A stretch of DNA of 64,000 nucleotides, taken from NCBI RefSeq assembly GCF_014284475.1, contig NZ_WJBC01000011.1, positions 1-64,000 of the forward strand, in the 5' to 3' direction. Under the pieces are notes generated by a model. It saw only the letters and a list, made by a program, of their open reading frames with translations, was not told the DNA's origin and did no database searches. This document shows, piece after piece, positions 1 through 8,354 of the stretch. This DNA comes from Acetobacterium fimetarium (GTDB lineage Bacteria > Bacillota > Clostridia > Eubacteriales > Eubacteriaceae). Numbering within the stretch: the first letter of the stretch is position 1; every line of letters begins with the position of its first letter. The position numbers and the translations under genes are program-made.

Positions 1-36
1 GGTAAATACAAGATGTGGTAATTTCAAAAAAAACTG

Positions 37-64
37 TTGCAAATAAATATGTAACAGGTATAAT
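37..64 (+). promoter_or_regulatory. Probable sigma-A promoter of the rseC-rnf operon
   Basis: TTGCAA (37-42) and TATAAT (59-64) are separated by 16 bp. Transcription would start near position 71 and give a leader of about 190 nt before the first gene. No riboswitch was recognised in that leader. Confidence 0.6.
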
Positions 65-258
65 GAGAAACAAACGATGTATATACAAGGTTCAGACGTG
101 TAATATTTTGTACTTGATATAGCGATCGAGAATAAAAAACCATGATGATTCCGGAGAAAATGTATCTTAAGAATTTTCCCGGAATTATATATGAGCTCAG
201 TAAACGATATTGTGATGTAATTAATGATCGCGGTTTTCTGATTAAGGAGGCGAAAAGT

Positions 259-675
259 ATGAAACAGGAAGAAATTGGTATTGTTATTGAAGCAGAAGGA
301 GAATTTGCTAAAGTAAGAGCCGCCCGACATGGAGACTGCAAGGAATGTGGAGCATGTCCCGGCGATGATGCGATTACGATGGATGTTCAAAATCCGATTT
401 CTGCCAAGGTAGGGCAAAGGGTTGCATTTGAGATGCACGAAGCGAGTATGGTTACGGCGGCATTTGTGGTTTATGCATTGCCTCTTTTAGCTGCAGCTGC
501 TGGTGCGATTATCGGATGGTATATTGCCGGTGAATTTGGACAGGCGGTGGTTCCGTTTCAAATAGGTGGCGGCATAATAGGGTTTGGCCTGTCGTTGATT
601 TTTGTAAAATTATATGACAGAGCGATGAAAAAAAATACTAAAACATTACCGGTGATTACAAAAATATTGAGCTGA
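259..675 (+). CDS. RseC/MucC-family (SoxR-reducing system) membrane protein
   Basis: A 138-residue protein. The start at 259 is preceded by AAGGAGG at good spacing; an in-frame ATG at 142 has no ribosome-binding site and would add a non-conserved extension. Residues 1-60 are soluble and hold a Cys-rich C-x2-C-x2-C motif near residue 27 (CKECGAC). Two membrane helices follow, around residues 63-85 and 90-115. RseC-like proteins are commonly linked to Rnf/Rsx operons, where they are thought to interact with or assist the complex. It stands 75 bp upstream of rnfC with no terminator between, so it is probably the first gene of the rnf transcript. Its exact role in acetogens is not established. 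Confidence 0.82.
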   Translation: MKQEEIGIVIEAEGEFAKVRAARHGDCKECGACPGDDAITMDVQNPISAKVGQRVAFEMHEASMVTAAFVVYALPLLAAAAGAIIGWYIAGEFGQAVVPFQIGGGIIGFGLSLIFVKLYDRAMKKNTKTLPVITKILS

Positions 676-750
676 ATAAGTTCCGATTTGCCTTGATATT
701 TTTGTTTATCAATAGAGATTCATTATAATAAAAAAAGGGAGGTTTTAAAT

Positions 751-2073
751 ATGATGAAGAGTTTTCGTGGTGGAGTACATCCAAACGATAGCAAGAGTTA
801 TACAGCGAGTAAGCCGATAGAAACAGCACCTTTGCCTGACAAAGCAATCATACCTGTGCGACAGCATATCGGAGCACCTTGTTCACCTATTGTAGCTAAA
901 GGCGACTTAGTGAAAAAAGGACAATTAATTGCAACAACGGATGCTTTTGTTTCGGGAAATGTGCATGCATCAATTTCAGGAAAAGTAATTGATGTGGGAG
1001 ATTATCCACATCCAGTGTTTGGAACATGTCTTGCAATTGTTGTTGAAAACGATGGCAAAGATGAATGGGTGGAAGGAATTCCATTGAAACGTGACTGGCA
1101 GGATCTGGATACTGACAGCATCAACAAGATCATCAGAGAAGCTGGTATTGTTGGTATGGGTGGAGCAACTTTTCCAACCCATGTGAAAATGGCCGTGCCA
1201 AAAGACAAAAAAGCGGAAGCATTTATTTTAAATGCGGCAGAATGTGAACCATATCTGACTGCTGACCACCGCATGATGCTTGAACAATCGGATCGAATTG
1301 TTACCGGTGTAAAAATAGCAATGAAAGCACTTGGTGTTACAAAAGGTTATGTTGGGATTGAAGATAACAAACCCGATGCGATTGAAGCGATGAAAAAAGC
1401 TTTTTCGGGAACGGGAGTCGAAGTTGTCGGACTGCCAACCAAGTATCCGCAGGGTGCTGAAAAAATGTTGATTAAGGTATTAACAGGCAAAGAGGTGCCA
1501 TCTGGCGGATTGCCATTGGAAGTTGGTGTTGTAGTTGCAAACGTCGGTACGGCGGCAGCAATCTGCGATGCCGTTACGCAAGGCTTGCCTTTAATTCAGC
1601 GTGTGACAACAATCAGCGGCAAGGCGATAAAAGAACCGAAAAATATTCTGGTAAGAGTTGGAACAACATTTGAAGATGCTATCAATTTTTGCGGTGGCTT
1701 TGCCAGTACACCTGAGAAAATCATTAGCGGTGGCCCGATGATGGGAATGGCAGAACCGAGTATTGACCTTCCAATTATCAAGGGTGTTTCCGGAATACTT
1801 GCCATGGCCGAAGGTGAATCAAACACCGGGACAGAGTCATCATGTATCAGATGCGGAAGATGTCTTAATGCATGTCCAATGGGATTGAATCCAAGCATGT
1901 TCAGTATTTTAGGGGAGAGAGGCCACTTTGAAGAAGCCGTACAGGATTTCAATCTACTTGATTGTGTTGAGTGTGGCAGTTGCGTTTATGTATGTCCAGC
2001 AAAACGAAATATCGTTCAATATGTTAAATACTGTAAGGCACAAAATGCTGCTAAAAAAGCTGCAGGGAAATAG
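751..2073 (+). CDS. rnfC: Rnf electron transport complex subunit C (NADH-binding)
   Basis: RnfC is the peripheral cytoplasmic subunit that carries out electron exchange with NAD(H). The 440-residue protein starts at a double ATG behind GGGAGG. The N-terminal half carries the glycine-rich FMN/NADH-binding region (GMGGATFPTHVK, near residue 132), a SLBB-like segment follows, and the C-terminus has two [4Fe-4S] motifs, CIRCGRCLNACP and CVECGSCVYVCP, around residues 366 and 405. The length is typical for the compact clostridial RnfC without the long Ala-rich tail of proteobacterial forms. First gene of rnfCDGEAB. Confidence 0.97.
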   Translation: MMKSFRGGVHPNDSKSYTASKPIETAPLPDKAIIPVRQHIGAPCSPIVAKGDLVKKGQLIATTDAFVSGNVHASISGKVIDVGDYPHPVFGTCLAIVVENDGKDEWVEGIPLKRDWQDLDTDSINKIIREAGIVGMGGATFPTHVKMAVPKDKKAEAFILNAAECEPYLTADHRMMLEQSDRIVTGVKIAMKALGVTKGYVGIEDNKPDAIEAMKKAFSGTGVEVVGLPTKYPQGAEKMLIKVLTGKEVPSGGLPLEVGVVVANVGTAAAICDAVTQGLPLIQRVTTISGKAIKEPKNILVRVGTTFEDAINFCGGFASTPEKIISGGPMMGMAEPSIDLPIIKGVSGILAMAEGESNTGTESSCIRCGRCLNACPMGLNPSMFSILGERGHFEEAVQDFNLLDCVECGSCVYVCPAKRNIVQYVKYCKAQNAAKKAAGK

Positions 2074-2087
2074 GGGGTGAGTTTTTC

Positions 2088-3098
2088 ATGGCGGAAGTAA
2101 AATCAAACAAGGAATTATTTAATGTATCAGTATCTCCACATATTCGCTCGAAGGAGTCAGTTTCAAAAATAATGTGGACGGTAAACATATGCCTGGCTCC
2201 GGCTGCATTGTTTGGAGCTTATTATTTTGGGCTAAATGCCATTCTGATTTTGGTCGCAGGAGTTGTATCGGCTGTGTTTTTCGAATGGGCAGTTCAGAAG
2301 ATCAGAAAAAAACCAGTTACAGTAAAAGACGGAAGTGCTTTTCTGACCGGTCTGTTGCTGGCAATGTGTTTGCCACCGACACTTCCATGGTGGATGACAA
2401 TTGTAGGATCATTTATTGCAATCGTCATTGCAAAGCATGCTATGGGCGGATTGGGCTCTAATATCTTCAATCCAGCGCATATTGGTAGAGCTGCTTTGAT
2501 GGTGTCATGGCCGGTAGCGATGACAACATGGAGCAAAATGACGACAGCAGCGGATGTTGTGAGTTCGGCAACACCACTTAATGTTTTAAAGATGCAGGGT
2601 CATGAAGCGTTAATCGATACTTTTGGCAACGCATCAAATATGTATCAGGCATTATTCTTGGGAACGCGCAACGGTTGTATCGGTGAAACCTGTACCGTGC
2701 TGTTGGTTTTAGGTGGATTATTTTTAATTTATAAAAAATACATCAACTGGCAGGTGCCGGTCGTGATGATTGGAACGGTTGGCATTTTAACTTGGATATT
2801 TGGTGGACTTGTCGATCCTGCTGGCTCTTTGGGTTTCTTTGCTGGCGATCCATTGTTCCATATAATGGCTGGTGGTTTAATCATCGGTGCATTCTTCATG
2901 GCAACGGATATGGTTACCATTCCAATGACGATAAAAGGTCAGATAATCTTCGCCGCTGGCGCTGGAGTGATGACAGTTATGATTAGACTTCTAGGCGGTT
3001 ATCCTGAAGGTGTTTGCTATTCAATCTTGTTAATGAACTGTTTGACACCTCTGATTGATCGCTTCTGTCAACCAAAAAAATTCGGAGCAAGGGGGTAA
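2088..3098 (+). CDS. rnfD: Rnf complex membrane subunit D (flavin-bearing)
   Basis: An integral membrane subunit of 336 residues related to NqrB, with about ten hydrophobic helices. The segment SSATPL near residue 160 contains the threonine expected to carry covalently bound FMN in RnfD/NqrB proteins. It starts 14 bp after rnfC behind a GGGGGTGA ribosome-binding site. In Acetobacterium the Rnf complex couples reduced-ferredoxin oxidation by NAD to Na+ export; RnfD is part of the ion-translocating core. Confidence 0.97.
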   Translation: MAEVKSNKELFNVSVSPHIRSKESVSKIMWTVNICLAPAALFGAYYFGLNAILILVAGVVSAVFFEWAVQKIRKKPVTVKDGSAFLTGLLLAMCLPPTLPWWMTIVGSFIAIVIAKHAMGGLGSNIFNPAHIGRAALMVSWPVAMTTWSKMTTAADVVSSATPLNVLKMQGHEALIDTFGNASNMYQALFLGTRNGCIGETCTVLLVLGGLFLIYKKYINWQVPVVMIGTVGILTWIFGGLVDPAGSLGFFAGDPLFHIMAGGLIIGAFFMATDMVTIPMTIKGQIIFAAGAGVMTVMIRLLGGYPEGVCYSILLMNCLTPLIDRFCQPKKFGARG

Positions 3099-3104
3099 TT
3101 GAAA

Positions 3105-3671
3105 ATGTCAACTGAACATACACCAAAAGAATATTCAATTTTTCAGATTGCGATAAACTTGACGATAACTTGCTTTATATCGGGGATAATTATTGCGGGC
3201 GTTTATTTTATATCACACCCGGTTGCAGTAAAAAACGCAGCGGCCAAAGAGATGGAGACCATGCAGGTTCTCGTTCCTGAGGCAGACAAATTTACCCCGA
3301 TTGAAGGCGAAGAGGATTGGTATGCAGCAGAAAAGGGCGGAGAAACCATAGCCTATGTCGTCCCGGGAGAAACAAAGGGATACGGCGGAAAAATAGGCAT
3401 GCTGGTTGCTGTTAATGCGGATGGTTCTGTTATTGATTATCAGATCCTGGTAGCCAACGAAACGCCTGGTCTTGGTGATAAAGCGGGTAAAGAACCATTC
3501 AAATCCCAGATCATCGGTAAAACTTCTGATCATCTCGTGGTAACGAAGGATGCTTCAAACAAAGAAGATGTTCAGGCAATGACCGGAGCTACCATTTCAT
3601 CCAAAGCGGTAACAAAGGGAGTTAAAGAAGCAGTCGACGGCGTCGTCGAGTACGTGGGAGGTGTCAAGTAA
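3105..3671 (+). CDS. rnfG: Rnf complex subunit G (covalent FMN flavoprotein)
   Basis: A 188-residue subunit with one N-terminal membrane helix (about residues 14-37) and a C-terminal FMN-binding domain. The motif MTGATISS near residue 160 holds the Thr that binds FMN through a phosphoester in RnfG/NqrC. The start is placed at the ATG at 3105, about 9 nt behind GGGGG; an in-frame TTG two codons earlier abuts the rnfD stop and is less likely. Position and size fit rnfCDGEAB. Confidence 0.96.
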   Translation: MSTEHTPKEYSIFQIAINLTITCFISGIIIAGVYFISHPVAVKNAAAKEMETMQVLVPEADKFTPIEGEEDWYAAEKGGETIAYVVPGETKGYGGKIGMLVAVNADGSVIDYQILVANETPGLGDKAGKEPFKSQIIGKTSDHLVVTKDASNKEDVQAMTGATISSKAVTKGVKEAVDGVVEYVGGVK

Positions 3672-3672
3672 T

Positions 3673-4296
3673 ATGAATAGTTTATGGTCAGAATTTAAAA
3701 AGGGTATTATTGCAGAAAATCCTATCTTTGTTTTGGCACTGAGCCTTTGTCCGGCTTTGGCGGTTACGTCTTCAGCTACGACATCCTTGACAATGGGACT
3801 TTCAGTTATGTTTGTTATAACGATGAATAACTGTGTGGTTTCCCTTATTCGAAATGTGGTCAATCCCAAGGTTCGGGTACCGGTTTATATCACATCGATT
3901 GCAACCATCGTTACCGTTGTGCAATTAGCCCTTCAGGCATATGCACCGGCGCTGTACGATGCGTTGGGTATTTATCTTGCATTGATTGTTGTTTTTGCAA
4001 TCATTCTGGCAAGAGCCGAATCATTTGCGTCTAAACATACTCTGATTCCATCCTTCTTCGATGGTCTGGGAATGGGAGTTGGTTTCTGTGTCGCGCTGGT
4101 TATTATCGGTGTTCTTCGTGAACTGTTTGGTGCCGGTTCAATTTTCGGCGTTAAGCTTCTGGGTGACTGGTATAATGCGCCACTGATTATGATTTTACCA
4201 GCCGGCGGATTCATGTTAATCGGATACCTGATTGGTGGCTGGAAAATGCTGGTTCAGCACATGGAAAAAAAGGAAGCGGAAAGGAGTGAGGCATAA
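3673..4296 (+). CDS. rnfE: Rnf complex membrane subunit E
   Basis: A polytopic protein of 207 residues with about six transmembrane helices, of the RnfA/RnfE/NqrD/NqrE family. The ATG at 3673 lies 10 nt behind GGGAGGTG; a GTG at 3661 inside the end of rnfG is the alternative. Cysteines in the helical repeat (NNCVVSL near residue 50, and LCPALAV near residue 24) match those that ligate a membrane-embedded Fe-S centre between RnfA and RnfE in known Rnf/Nqr structures. Its stop overlaps the rnfA start by one base. Confidence 0.95.
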   Translation: MNSLWSEFKKGIIAENPIFVLALSLCPALAVTSSATTSLTMGLSVMFVITMNNCVVSLIRNVVNPKVRVPVYITSIATIVTVVQLALQAYAPALYDALGIYLALIVVFAIILARAESFASKHTLIPSFFDGLGMGVGFCVALVIIGVLRELFGAGSIFGVKLLGDWYNAPLIMILPAGGFMLIGYLIGGWKMLVQHMEKKEAERSEA

Positions 4297-4871
4297 TGGA
4301 ATATTTTACTCTATTTATGGGCGCAGTTGTTGTTAACAACTTCGTATTGACAAAGTTTTTAGGCTTATGTATTTTCTTTGGTGTTTCAAAGAACCTGAGC
4401 GCTTCCGCTGGTATGGGTATTGCCGTTACAGCAGTAATGGTGATGAGTTCAGCACTGGCATGGCTCATATATAATTTTATTCTACTGCCATTTGGTCTGA
4501 CTTTTATGACAACCGCAGTATTTGTGTTATTGATTGCAAGTTTTGTGCAATTGCTTGAAATGGTCATCAAAAAATACTCGCCGGCACTTTACAATATGTG
4601 GGGGATTTACTTATTGCTGATCGCCACAAACTGTATCGTTTTATCAATACCATTGATAAATGTGGAATCATCTTATGGATTCTTATACAGTCTGGTCAAC
4701 GCGGTCGGTTCTGGTTTGGGATTTGCGCTGGCAATCGTCCTTATGGCAAGTTGTCGGGAAAAATTGAGATTAGCAGATGTGCCAAAACCTTTAGAAGGTA
4801 TTGGAATCGCGTTTATTATAGCAGGTATGCTGGCTTTGTCTTTCCTTGGTTTTTCAGGAATGATTGGATAA
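4296..4871 (+). CDS. rnfA: Rnf complex membrane subunit A
   Basis: A 191-residue protein with six predicted membrane helices in inverted-repeat arrangement, a paralogue of rnfE. Conserved motifs are NNFVLTKFLGLCIFFGVSK near the N-terminus, with a Cys expected to help bind the intramembrane Fe-S cluster, and ATNCIVL in the second half. The ATG shares its A with the rnfE TAA stop, so the two are probably translationally coupled. Ribosome-binding site GGAGTGAGG. Confidence 0.96.
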   Translation: MEYFTLFMGAVVVNNFVLTKFLGLCIFFGVSKNLSASAGMGIAVTAVMVMSSALAWLIYNFILLPFGLTFMTTAVFVLLIASFVQLLEMVIKKYSPALYNMWGIYLLLIATNCIVLSIPLINVESSYGFLYSLVNAVGSGLGFALAIVLMASCREKLRLADVPKPLEGIGIAFIIAGMLALSFLGFSGMIG

Positions 4872-4891
4872 TAGAAAGGAGATAAAGAATC

Positions 4892-5797
4892 ATGAATACT
4901 GCAATAATGGTTGTGCTGGTAATGACAGGCGTTGGTTTGATTTTTGGTTTGATACTGGCTTTTGCTAATAAAGCCTTTGCCATAGAAGTTAATCCACTTA
5001 TTGAAATAGTTGAAGAAGCACTTCCTAAGGGACAGTGTGGTGCCTGCGGTTATGCCGGCTGTGCAGCTTACGCTGAAGCAGTTGTTTTAGACCCAGATGT
5101 TCCACCAAATCTGTGTATCCCCGGGAAAAAACCGGTCGCAGATGAAGTGGCGGAAATAACCGGAAAAAAATCAGCTGAGGTTGAACCGCAAGTTGCTCAG
5201 ATCAGATGTAACAGCGGGATCGCCGAATCCACAAAGAAATATAACTATGTTGGAATAGAAGATTGTATCGCTGCCAGCCTTGTACAGGGTGGACCCAAAG
5301 GATGTCAGTATGGCTGTATGGGTTTTGGTACTTGTGCCGCCAATTGTCCGTTTGATGCACTTTCAATGGGAGAAAATGGTCTGCCGATCGTTGATCAGAA
5401 AAAGTGTACCGGTTGTGGAAAATGTGCCTCAGTTTGTCCGAAGCATGTCATCGCAATGTCACCAATTGGGGAACCGGTATCCGTTCTTTGTAATTCAAAA
5501 GACAAAGGTGCGGCTGCCAAAAAAGTATGTTCAGTTGCTTGTATCGGTTGCGGTGCTTGTAAGAAGAGCTGTCCATATGATGCAATTACGGTTGAAAACA
5601 ACTTAGCGGTTGTTGATGGGAAAATTTGCCTTGAAAAATGCAATAATCCAATTTGTCTGGAAAAATGCCCGACCGGAGCAATTGTTCCTTTGACGGAAGA
5701 TGCCAAAAAAGCATCGGTAGTCATCAAGGAAGCGGCTGCAAAAGCGAAGGCTGAAAAAGCGGCGCAGGCAGCACAGGCAAAAAAAGAAGAAAAATAA
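4892..5797 (+). CDS. rnfB: Rnf complex subunit B (polyferredoxin, ferredoxin entry site)
   Basis: RnfB accepts electrons from reduced ferredoxin. The 301-residue protein has one N-terminal membrane anchor (residues 5-27), a Fes-type domain with CGACGYAGC and a downstream Cys (residues 49-75), and then several ferredoxin-like cysteine clusters from residue 125 to 260, among them CTGCGKCASVCP and CIGCGACKKSCP. The C-terminus ends in an Ala/Lys-rich tail of about 35 residues. Multi-cluster RnfB proteins are typical of acetogens. It is the last gene of the operon, followed by a strong terminator. Confidence 0.96.
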   Translation: MNTAIMVVLVMTGVGLIFGLILAFANKAFAIEVNPLIEIVEEALPKGQCGACGYAGCAAYAEAVVLDPDVPPNLCIPGKKPVADEVAEITGKKSAEVEPQVAQIRCNSGIAESTKKYNYVGIEDCIAASLVQGGPKGCQYGCMGFGTCAANCPFDALSMGENGLPIVDQKKCTGCGKCASVCPKHVIAMSPIGEPVSVLCNSKDKGAAAKKVCSVACIGCGACKKSCPYDAITVENNLAVVDGKICLEKCNNPICLEKCPTGAIVPLTEDAKKASVVIKEAAAKAKAEKAAQAAQAKKEEK

Positions 5798-5824
5798 ATC
5801 GGATCGAATAATCAGATACATTTA

Positions 5825-5868
5825 AGTCTGCAGAAGATGATGGGTTTTATCTTCTGCAGACTTTTTGT
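5825..5868 (+). terminator. Rho-independent terminator of the rnf operon
   Basis: Perfect 13-bp arms AGTCTGCAGAAGA (5825-5837) and TCTTCTGCAGACT (5850-5862) are followed by TTTTGTT. It lies 27 bp after the rnfB stop. Confidence 0.92.
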
Positions 5869-5894
5869 TAGATTGAAAGATGAGCACAAAAAAA

Positions 5895-5926
5895 CAGCAG
5901 GTCCGGATGACCTGCTGCCTTTTTTA
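5895..5926 (+). terminator. Second terminator hairpin after rnf
   Basis: Arms CAGCAGGTC (5895-5903) and GACCTGCTG (5909-5917) with a 5-nt loop, then CCTTTTTT. It backs up the first terminator and insulates the thiamine operon. Confidence 0.82.
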
Positions 5927-6055
5927 TATTAGGAATGAAAAGAAAAAGGGGAGATGTTTCATCTCTTGGGTTTATAATAAGGTCTGAACCTTTAGTGAAT
6001 CTTGAAATAAGGCGCATTTAAGCTAAATTAAGAATTGACCGAGCTGCTTTCAATA

Positions 6056-6082
6056 TTGACAAAAAAGAATGGGTATGATAAT
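6056..6082 (+). promoter_or_regulatory. Candidate promoter of the thiamine operon
   Basis: TTGACA (6056-6061) and GATAAT (6077-6082) are 15 bp apart, which is short. The predicted start near 6090 would place the TPP riboswitch at the very 5' end of the RNA, as expected. Confidence 0.45.
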
Positions 6083-6101
6083 CTTTGTTACAATAAAATA
6101 G

Positions 6102-6190
6102 ACGGGGAGCTTAAGCATTTAGGCTGAGAGGAAGCAAAGTGTTGCTTCGACCCATGCACCTGATACGGATAATGCCGACGTAGGGAAATT
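6102..6190 (+). promoter_or_regulatory. TPP riboswitch (THI element)
   Basis: The conserved parts of the thiamine pyrophosphate aptamer are present: the GGGGAGC opening strand, GGCTGAGAGGAAGC, GACCC, CCTGATACGGATAATGCC and GCCGACGTAGGGAA. TPP binding is expected to repress the downstream thiM-thiE-HAD-thiD genes, most likely by transcription termination, because a terminator directly follows. Confidence 0.95.
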
Positions 6191-6201
6191 CTGCTGATTT
6201 G

Positions 6202-6230
6202 CTGTGCATTCGTGTACAGTTTTTTTTATT
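6202..6230 (+). terminator. Riboswitch-controlled terminator hairpin
   Basis: CTGTGCA (6202-6208), a TTCG tetraloop, TGTACAG (6213-6219, one G-U pair) and then eight T residues. The position between the aptamer and thiM fits the expression platform of the TPP riboswitch. Confidence 0.85.
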
Positions 6231-6266
6231 TGATCAAGGTGCTGATAAGTTAATGGAGGAGAAATA

Positions 6267-7091
6267 ATGTTCGGGAAAATACTGGAAAACGTCAACAAAA
6301 AACATCCCCTGGTTCATGCGATCACGAATTATGTCACGGTCAATGACTGTGCAAACATGGCGCTGGCGTGCGGGAGTGCGCCGATTATGGCGGACGACAT
6401 CAATGAGGTGGAAGAAATTGTTTCGATTTGTAATGCGCTGGTCATCAATATCGGCACCCTGAATGAACGAACCATCGCGTCGATGATCAGAGCGGGACAA
6501 AAAGCCAATCAACTGGGTCTGCCGGTGATCCTGGATCCGGTCGGAGCCGGGGCTTCAAAACTGCGGACAGACACCGCTCTGGAGCTGCTAGAGCAGGTGA
6601 AATTCGCTGTTGTCCGGGGAAATATCTCTGAGATCAAGACGATTGATCAGGGCAGCGGAACCACCAAAGGCGTGGATGCGGATAGCAATGATGCCCTGAA
6701 CGATGGTAATCTTGACCAGATAGTCCAATTTACAAAAAGACTCAGCGAAAAAACCGGGGCCGTCATTGCCATCACCGGCGCAATCGATGTCGTGGCGGAT
6801 CAGAAAAAGGCCTTTGTGATTAAAAACGGGCATCCGATGATGTCAAGAATAACCGGAACCGGATGTATGCTCACAACGGTCATCGGCGGTTATTGCGGAG
6901 CCAATCCGGATGATCTTCTCGTTGCAACAGCGACGGCCGTCAGCTGTATGGGATTATGTGGCGAGCTGGCGTTTGAAAAAGTGTGGGCGCAGAAAGAAGG
7001 AACCGCTTCTTTTAGAACCTACATCATTGACTTTATGAGCAATATGAATGCCGAGATGTTAGAAAGGGGAATGAAGATTGAAACTCGATAA
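6267..7091 (+). CDS. thiM: Hydroxyethylthiazole kinase
   Basis: ThiM phosphorylates 4-methyl-5-(2-hydroxyethyl)thiazole with ATP so that ThiE can join it to HMP-PP: the thiazole salvage step. The 274-residue product has the ribokinase-like fold; recognisable segments are HAITNYVTVNDCAN near residue 18, GNISEI near 117 and the GTGCMLT catalytic/anion-hole region near 198. The start is behind GGAGGAG. First gene after the TPP riboswitch; it overlaps thiE by 14 bp. No thiazole-synthesis genes are in the window, so the operon looks like a salvage unit. Confidence 0.95.
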   Translation: MFGKILENVNKKHPLVHAITNYVTVNDCANMALACGSAPIMADDINEVEEIVSICNALVINIGTLNERTIASMIRAGQKANQLGLPVILDPVGAGASKLRTDTALELLEQVKFAVVRGNISEIKTIDQGSGTTKGVDADSNDALNDGNLDQIVQFTKRLSEKTGAVIAITGAIDVVADQKKAFVIKNGHPMMSRITGTGCMLTTVIGGYCGANPDDLLVATATAVSCMGLCGELAFEKVWAQKEGTASFRTYIIDFMSNMNAEMLERGMKIETR

Positions 7092-7716
7092 ATCAGCCCT
7101 GCTTTTATATGCCGTGACCGACCGGACCTGGTTGGGAAACCGGACGCTGGTTCAACAGGTGAAAGAAACCATCATCGGTGGAGCAACCTTTATCCAGCTT
7201 CGGGAAAAGGCGCTCTCCTTCGAAGGTTTTGTGGAAGAAGCCAGGGAAATAAAAAAACTGACAGATCAATATCAGATTCCGTTTGTGATCAATGACGATC
7301 ATCAGGTTGCTTTGGCAGTCGATGCCGATGGCGTCCACGTCGGACAGGGCGACATGGATGCCGGGGAACTGCGAAAACGGATGGGCGATAAAATCCTTGG
7401 CGTATCGGCCCAGACTGTCGAACAGGCCATCAAAGCGGAAGCGGACGGGGCTGATTATATTGGCGTGGGAGCGGTTTATTCCACCGCAACCAAAACCGAT
7501 GCCAATCTTGTCACGTTTGAAACACTGCAGGAGATTTGCAGCAGGGTTTCCATTCCGGTTGTTGCCATTGGCGGGTTAAATGAAAATAACATTCTCAATT
7601 TAAAGGGGACTGGTGTTGACGGGGTCGCGTTGGTATCGGCTATTTTCTCCAAACCGGATATTGCCGGAGCAACGAAAGAACTGCACGGTCTTTCCCGGGA
7701 AATGGTGAAATCATGA
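7078..7716 (+). CDS. thiE: Thiamine-phosphate synthase
   Basis: ThiE couples HMP pyrophosphate with thiazole phosphate to give thiamine monophosphate. The 212-residue TIM-barrel protein shows FIQLREK, FVINDD, GVHVGQGD and IGVGAVYSTATK, the expected substrate-binding segments, and a phosphate-binding VAIGGL near residue 164. The likely start is TTG at 7078, behind GAAAGGGGA, inside the end of thiM; no better ATG lies before the conserved first strand. Its stop overlaps the next start as ATGA. Confidence 0.94.
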   Translation: MKLDKSALLLYAVTDRTWLGNRTLVQQVKETIIGGATFIQLREKALSFEGFVEEAREIKKLTDQYQIPFVINDDHQVALAVDADGVHVGQGDMDAGELRKRMGDKILGVSAQTVEQAIKAEADGADYIGVGAVYSTATKTDANLVTFETLQEICSRVSIPVVAIGGLNENNILNLKGTGVDGVALVSAIFSKPDIAGATKELHGLSREMVKS

Positions 7717-8354
7717 AGCAAAAAGGAATCATTTTTGATATGGACGGCACGCTGATCGATTCAATGCCGGTATGGCAGAATCTGGGCGGGAATTTCTTGC
7801 GAAATCATGGCGTCAAGCCACCGGATAATCTCAATGACATCATTACCACCATGAGCTTTCAGGAGTCTTCCCGTTATTTCGTTAAGGCATTTGGCATTCC
7901 TTTGACAGAAGACGAAGTGAATGCTGAAATCAACGAAATGATCCGCGAGAATTATGGAAAACATCTGCCCTTAAAGCCCTTTGTGAAGGAAGTGCTGGAT
8001 CAGTATCGACGACAGGGAATAAAAATGAGCATTCTGACAGCTACCGACCGGGCCCTGGCTGAAGCGGCATTTAAACGACTGGGACTGATCGATCATTTCG
8101 ATTTCATTCTGACATGCGGGATGACCGGCCTGTCAAAACGGCAGCCGGAAATATATTACCAGGCCGTCGAAAGTCTGGAACTGCCGGAAAAAGAAATCGC
8201 AATTGTTGAGGATTCTTTGTACTGTATTCAGGCGGCCAAGAATACAGAATGCTATATCGTCGGCGTTTATGATGAATTTTCAAAAAATGACTGGGACGAA
8301 ATAAAAAGAATTTCCGATCGGACGATTAACAGTTTTGAGGAATTGAAAAAATGA
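7713..8354 (+). CDS. HAD-superfamily hydrolase in the thiamine operon
   Basis: A 213-residue HAD-IA/beta-phosphoglucomutase-like phosphatase. Motif I is FDMDGTLIDS at residues 8-17 with the nucleophile and acid Asp pair; motif II is LTATDRA near residue 108; a motif III Lys lies near 145; motif IV is VEDSLYC near 168. It is translationally coupled to both thiE and thiD by ATGA overlaps, so it probably acts in thiamine metabolism. A thiamine-monophosphate or HMP-phosphate phosphatase is plausible by analogy with the plant HAD enzyme TH2, but the substrate cannot be told from sequence. Confidence 0.85.
   Translation: MKQKGIIFDMDGTLIDSMPVWQNLGGNFLRNHGVKPPDNLNDIITTMSFQESSRYFVKAFGIPLTEDEVNAEINEMIRENYGKHLPLKPFVKEVLDQYRRQGIKMSILTATDRALAEAAFKRLGLIDHFDFILTCGMTGLSKRQPEIYYQAVESLELPEKEIAIVEDSLYCIQAAKNTECYIVGVYDEFSKNDWDEIKRISDRTINSFEELKK

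Noticed and set aside
142-258. Longer start (ATG 142) for the RseC-like gene
   Set aside because: No ribosome-binding site and the added 39 residues do not look like the family; AAGGAGG before 259 decides.
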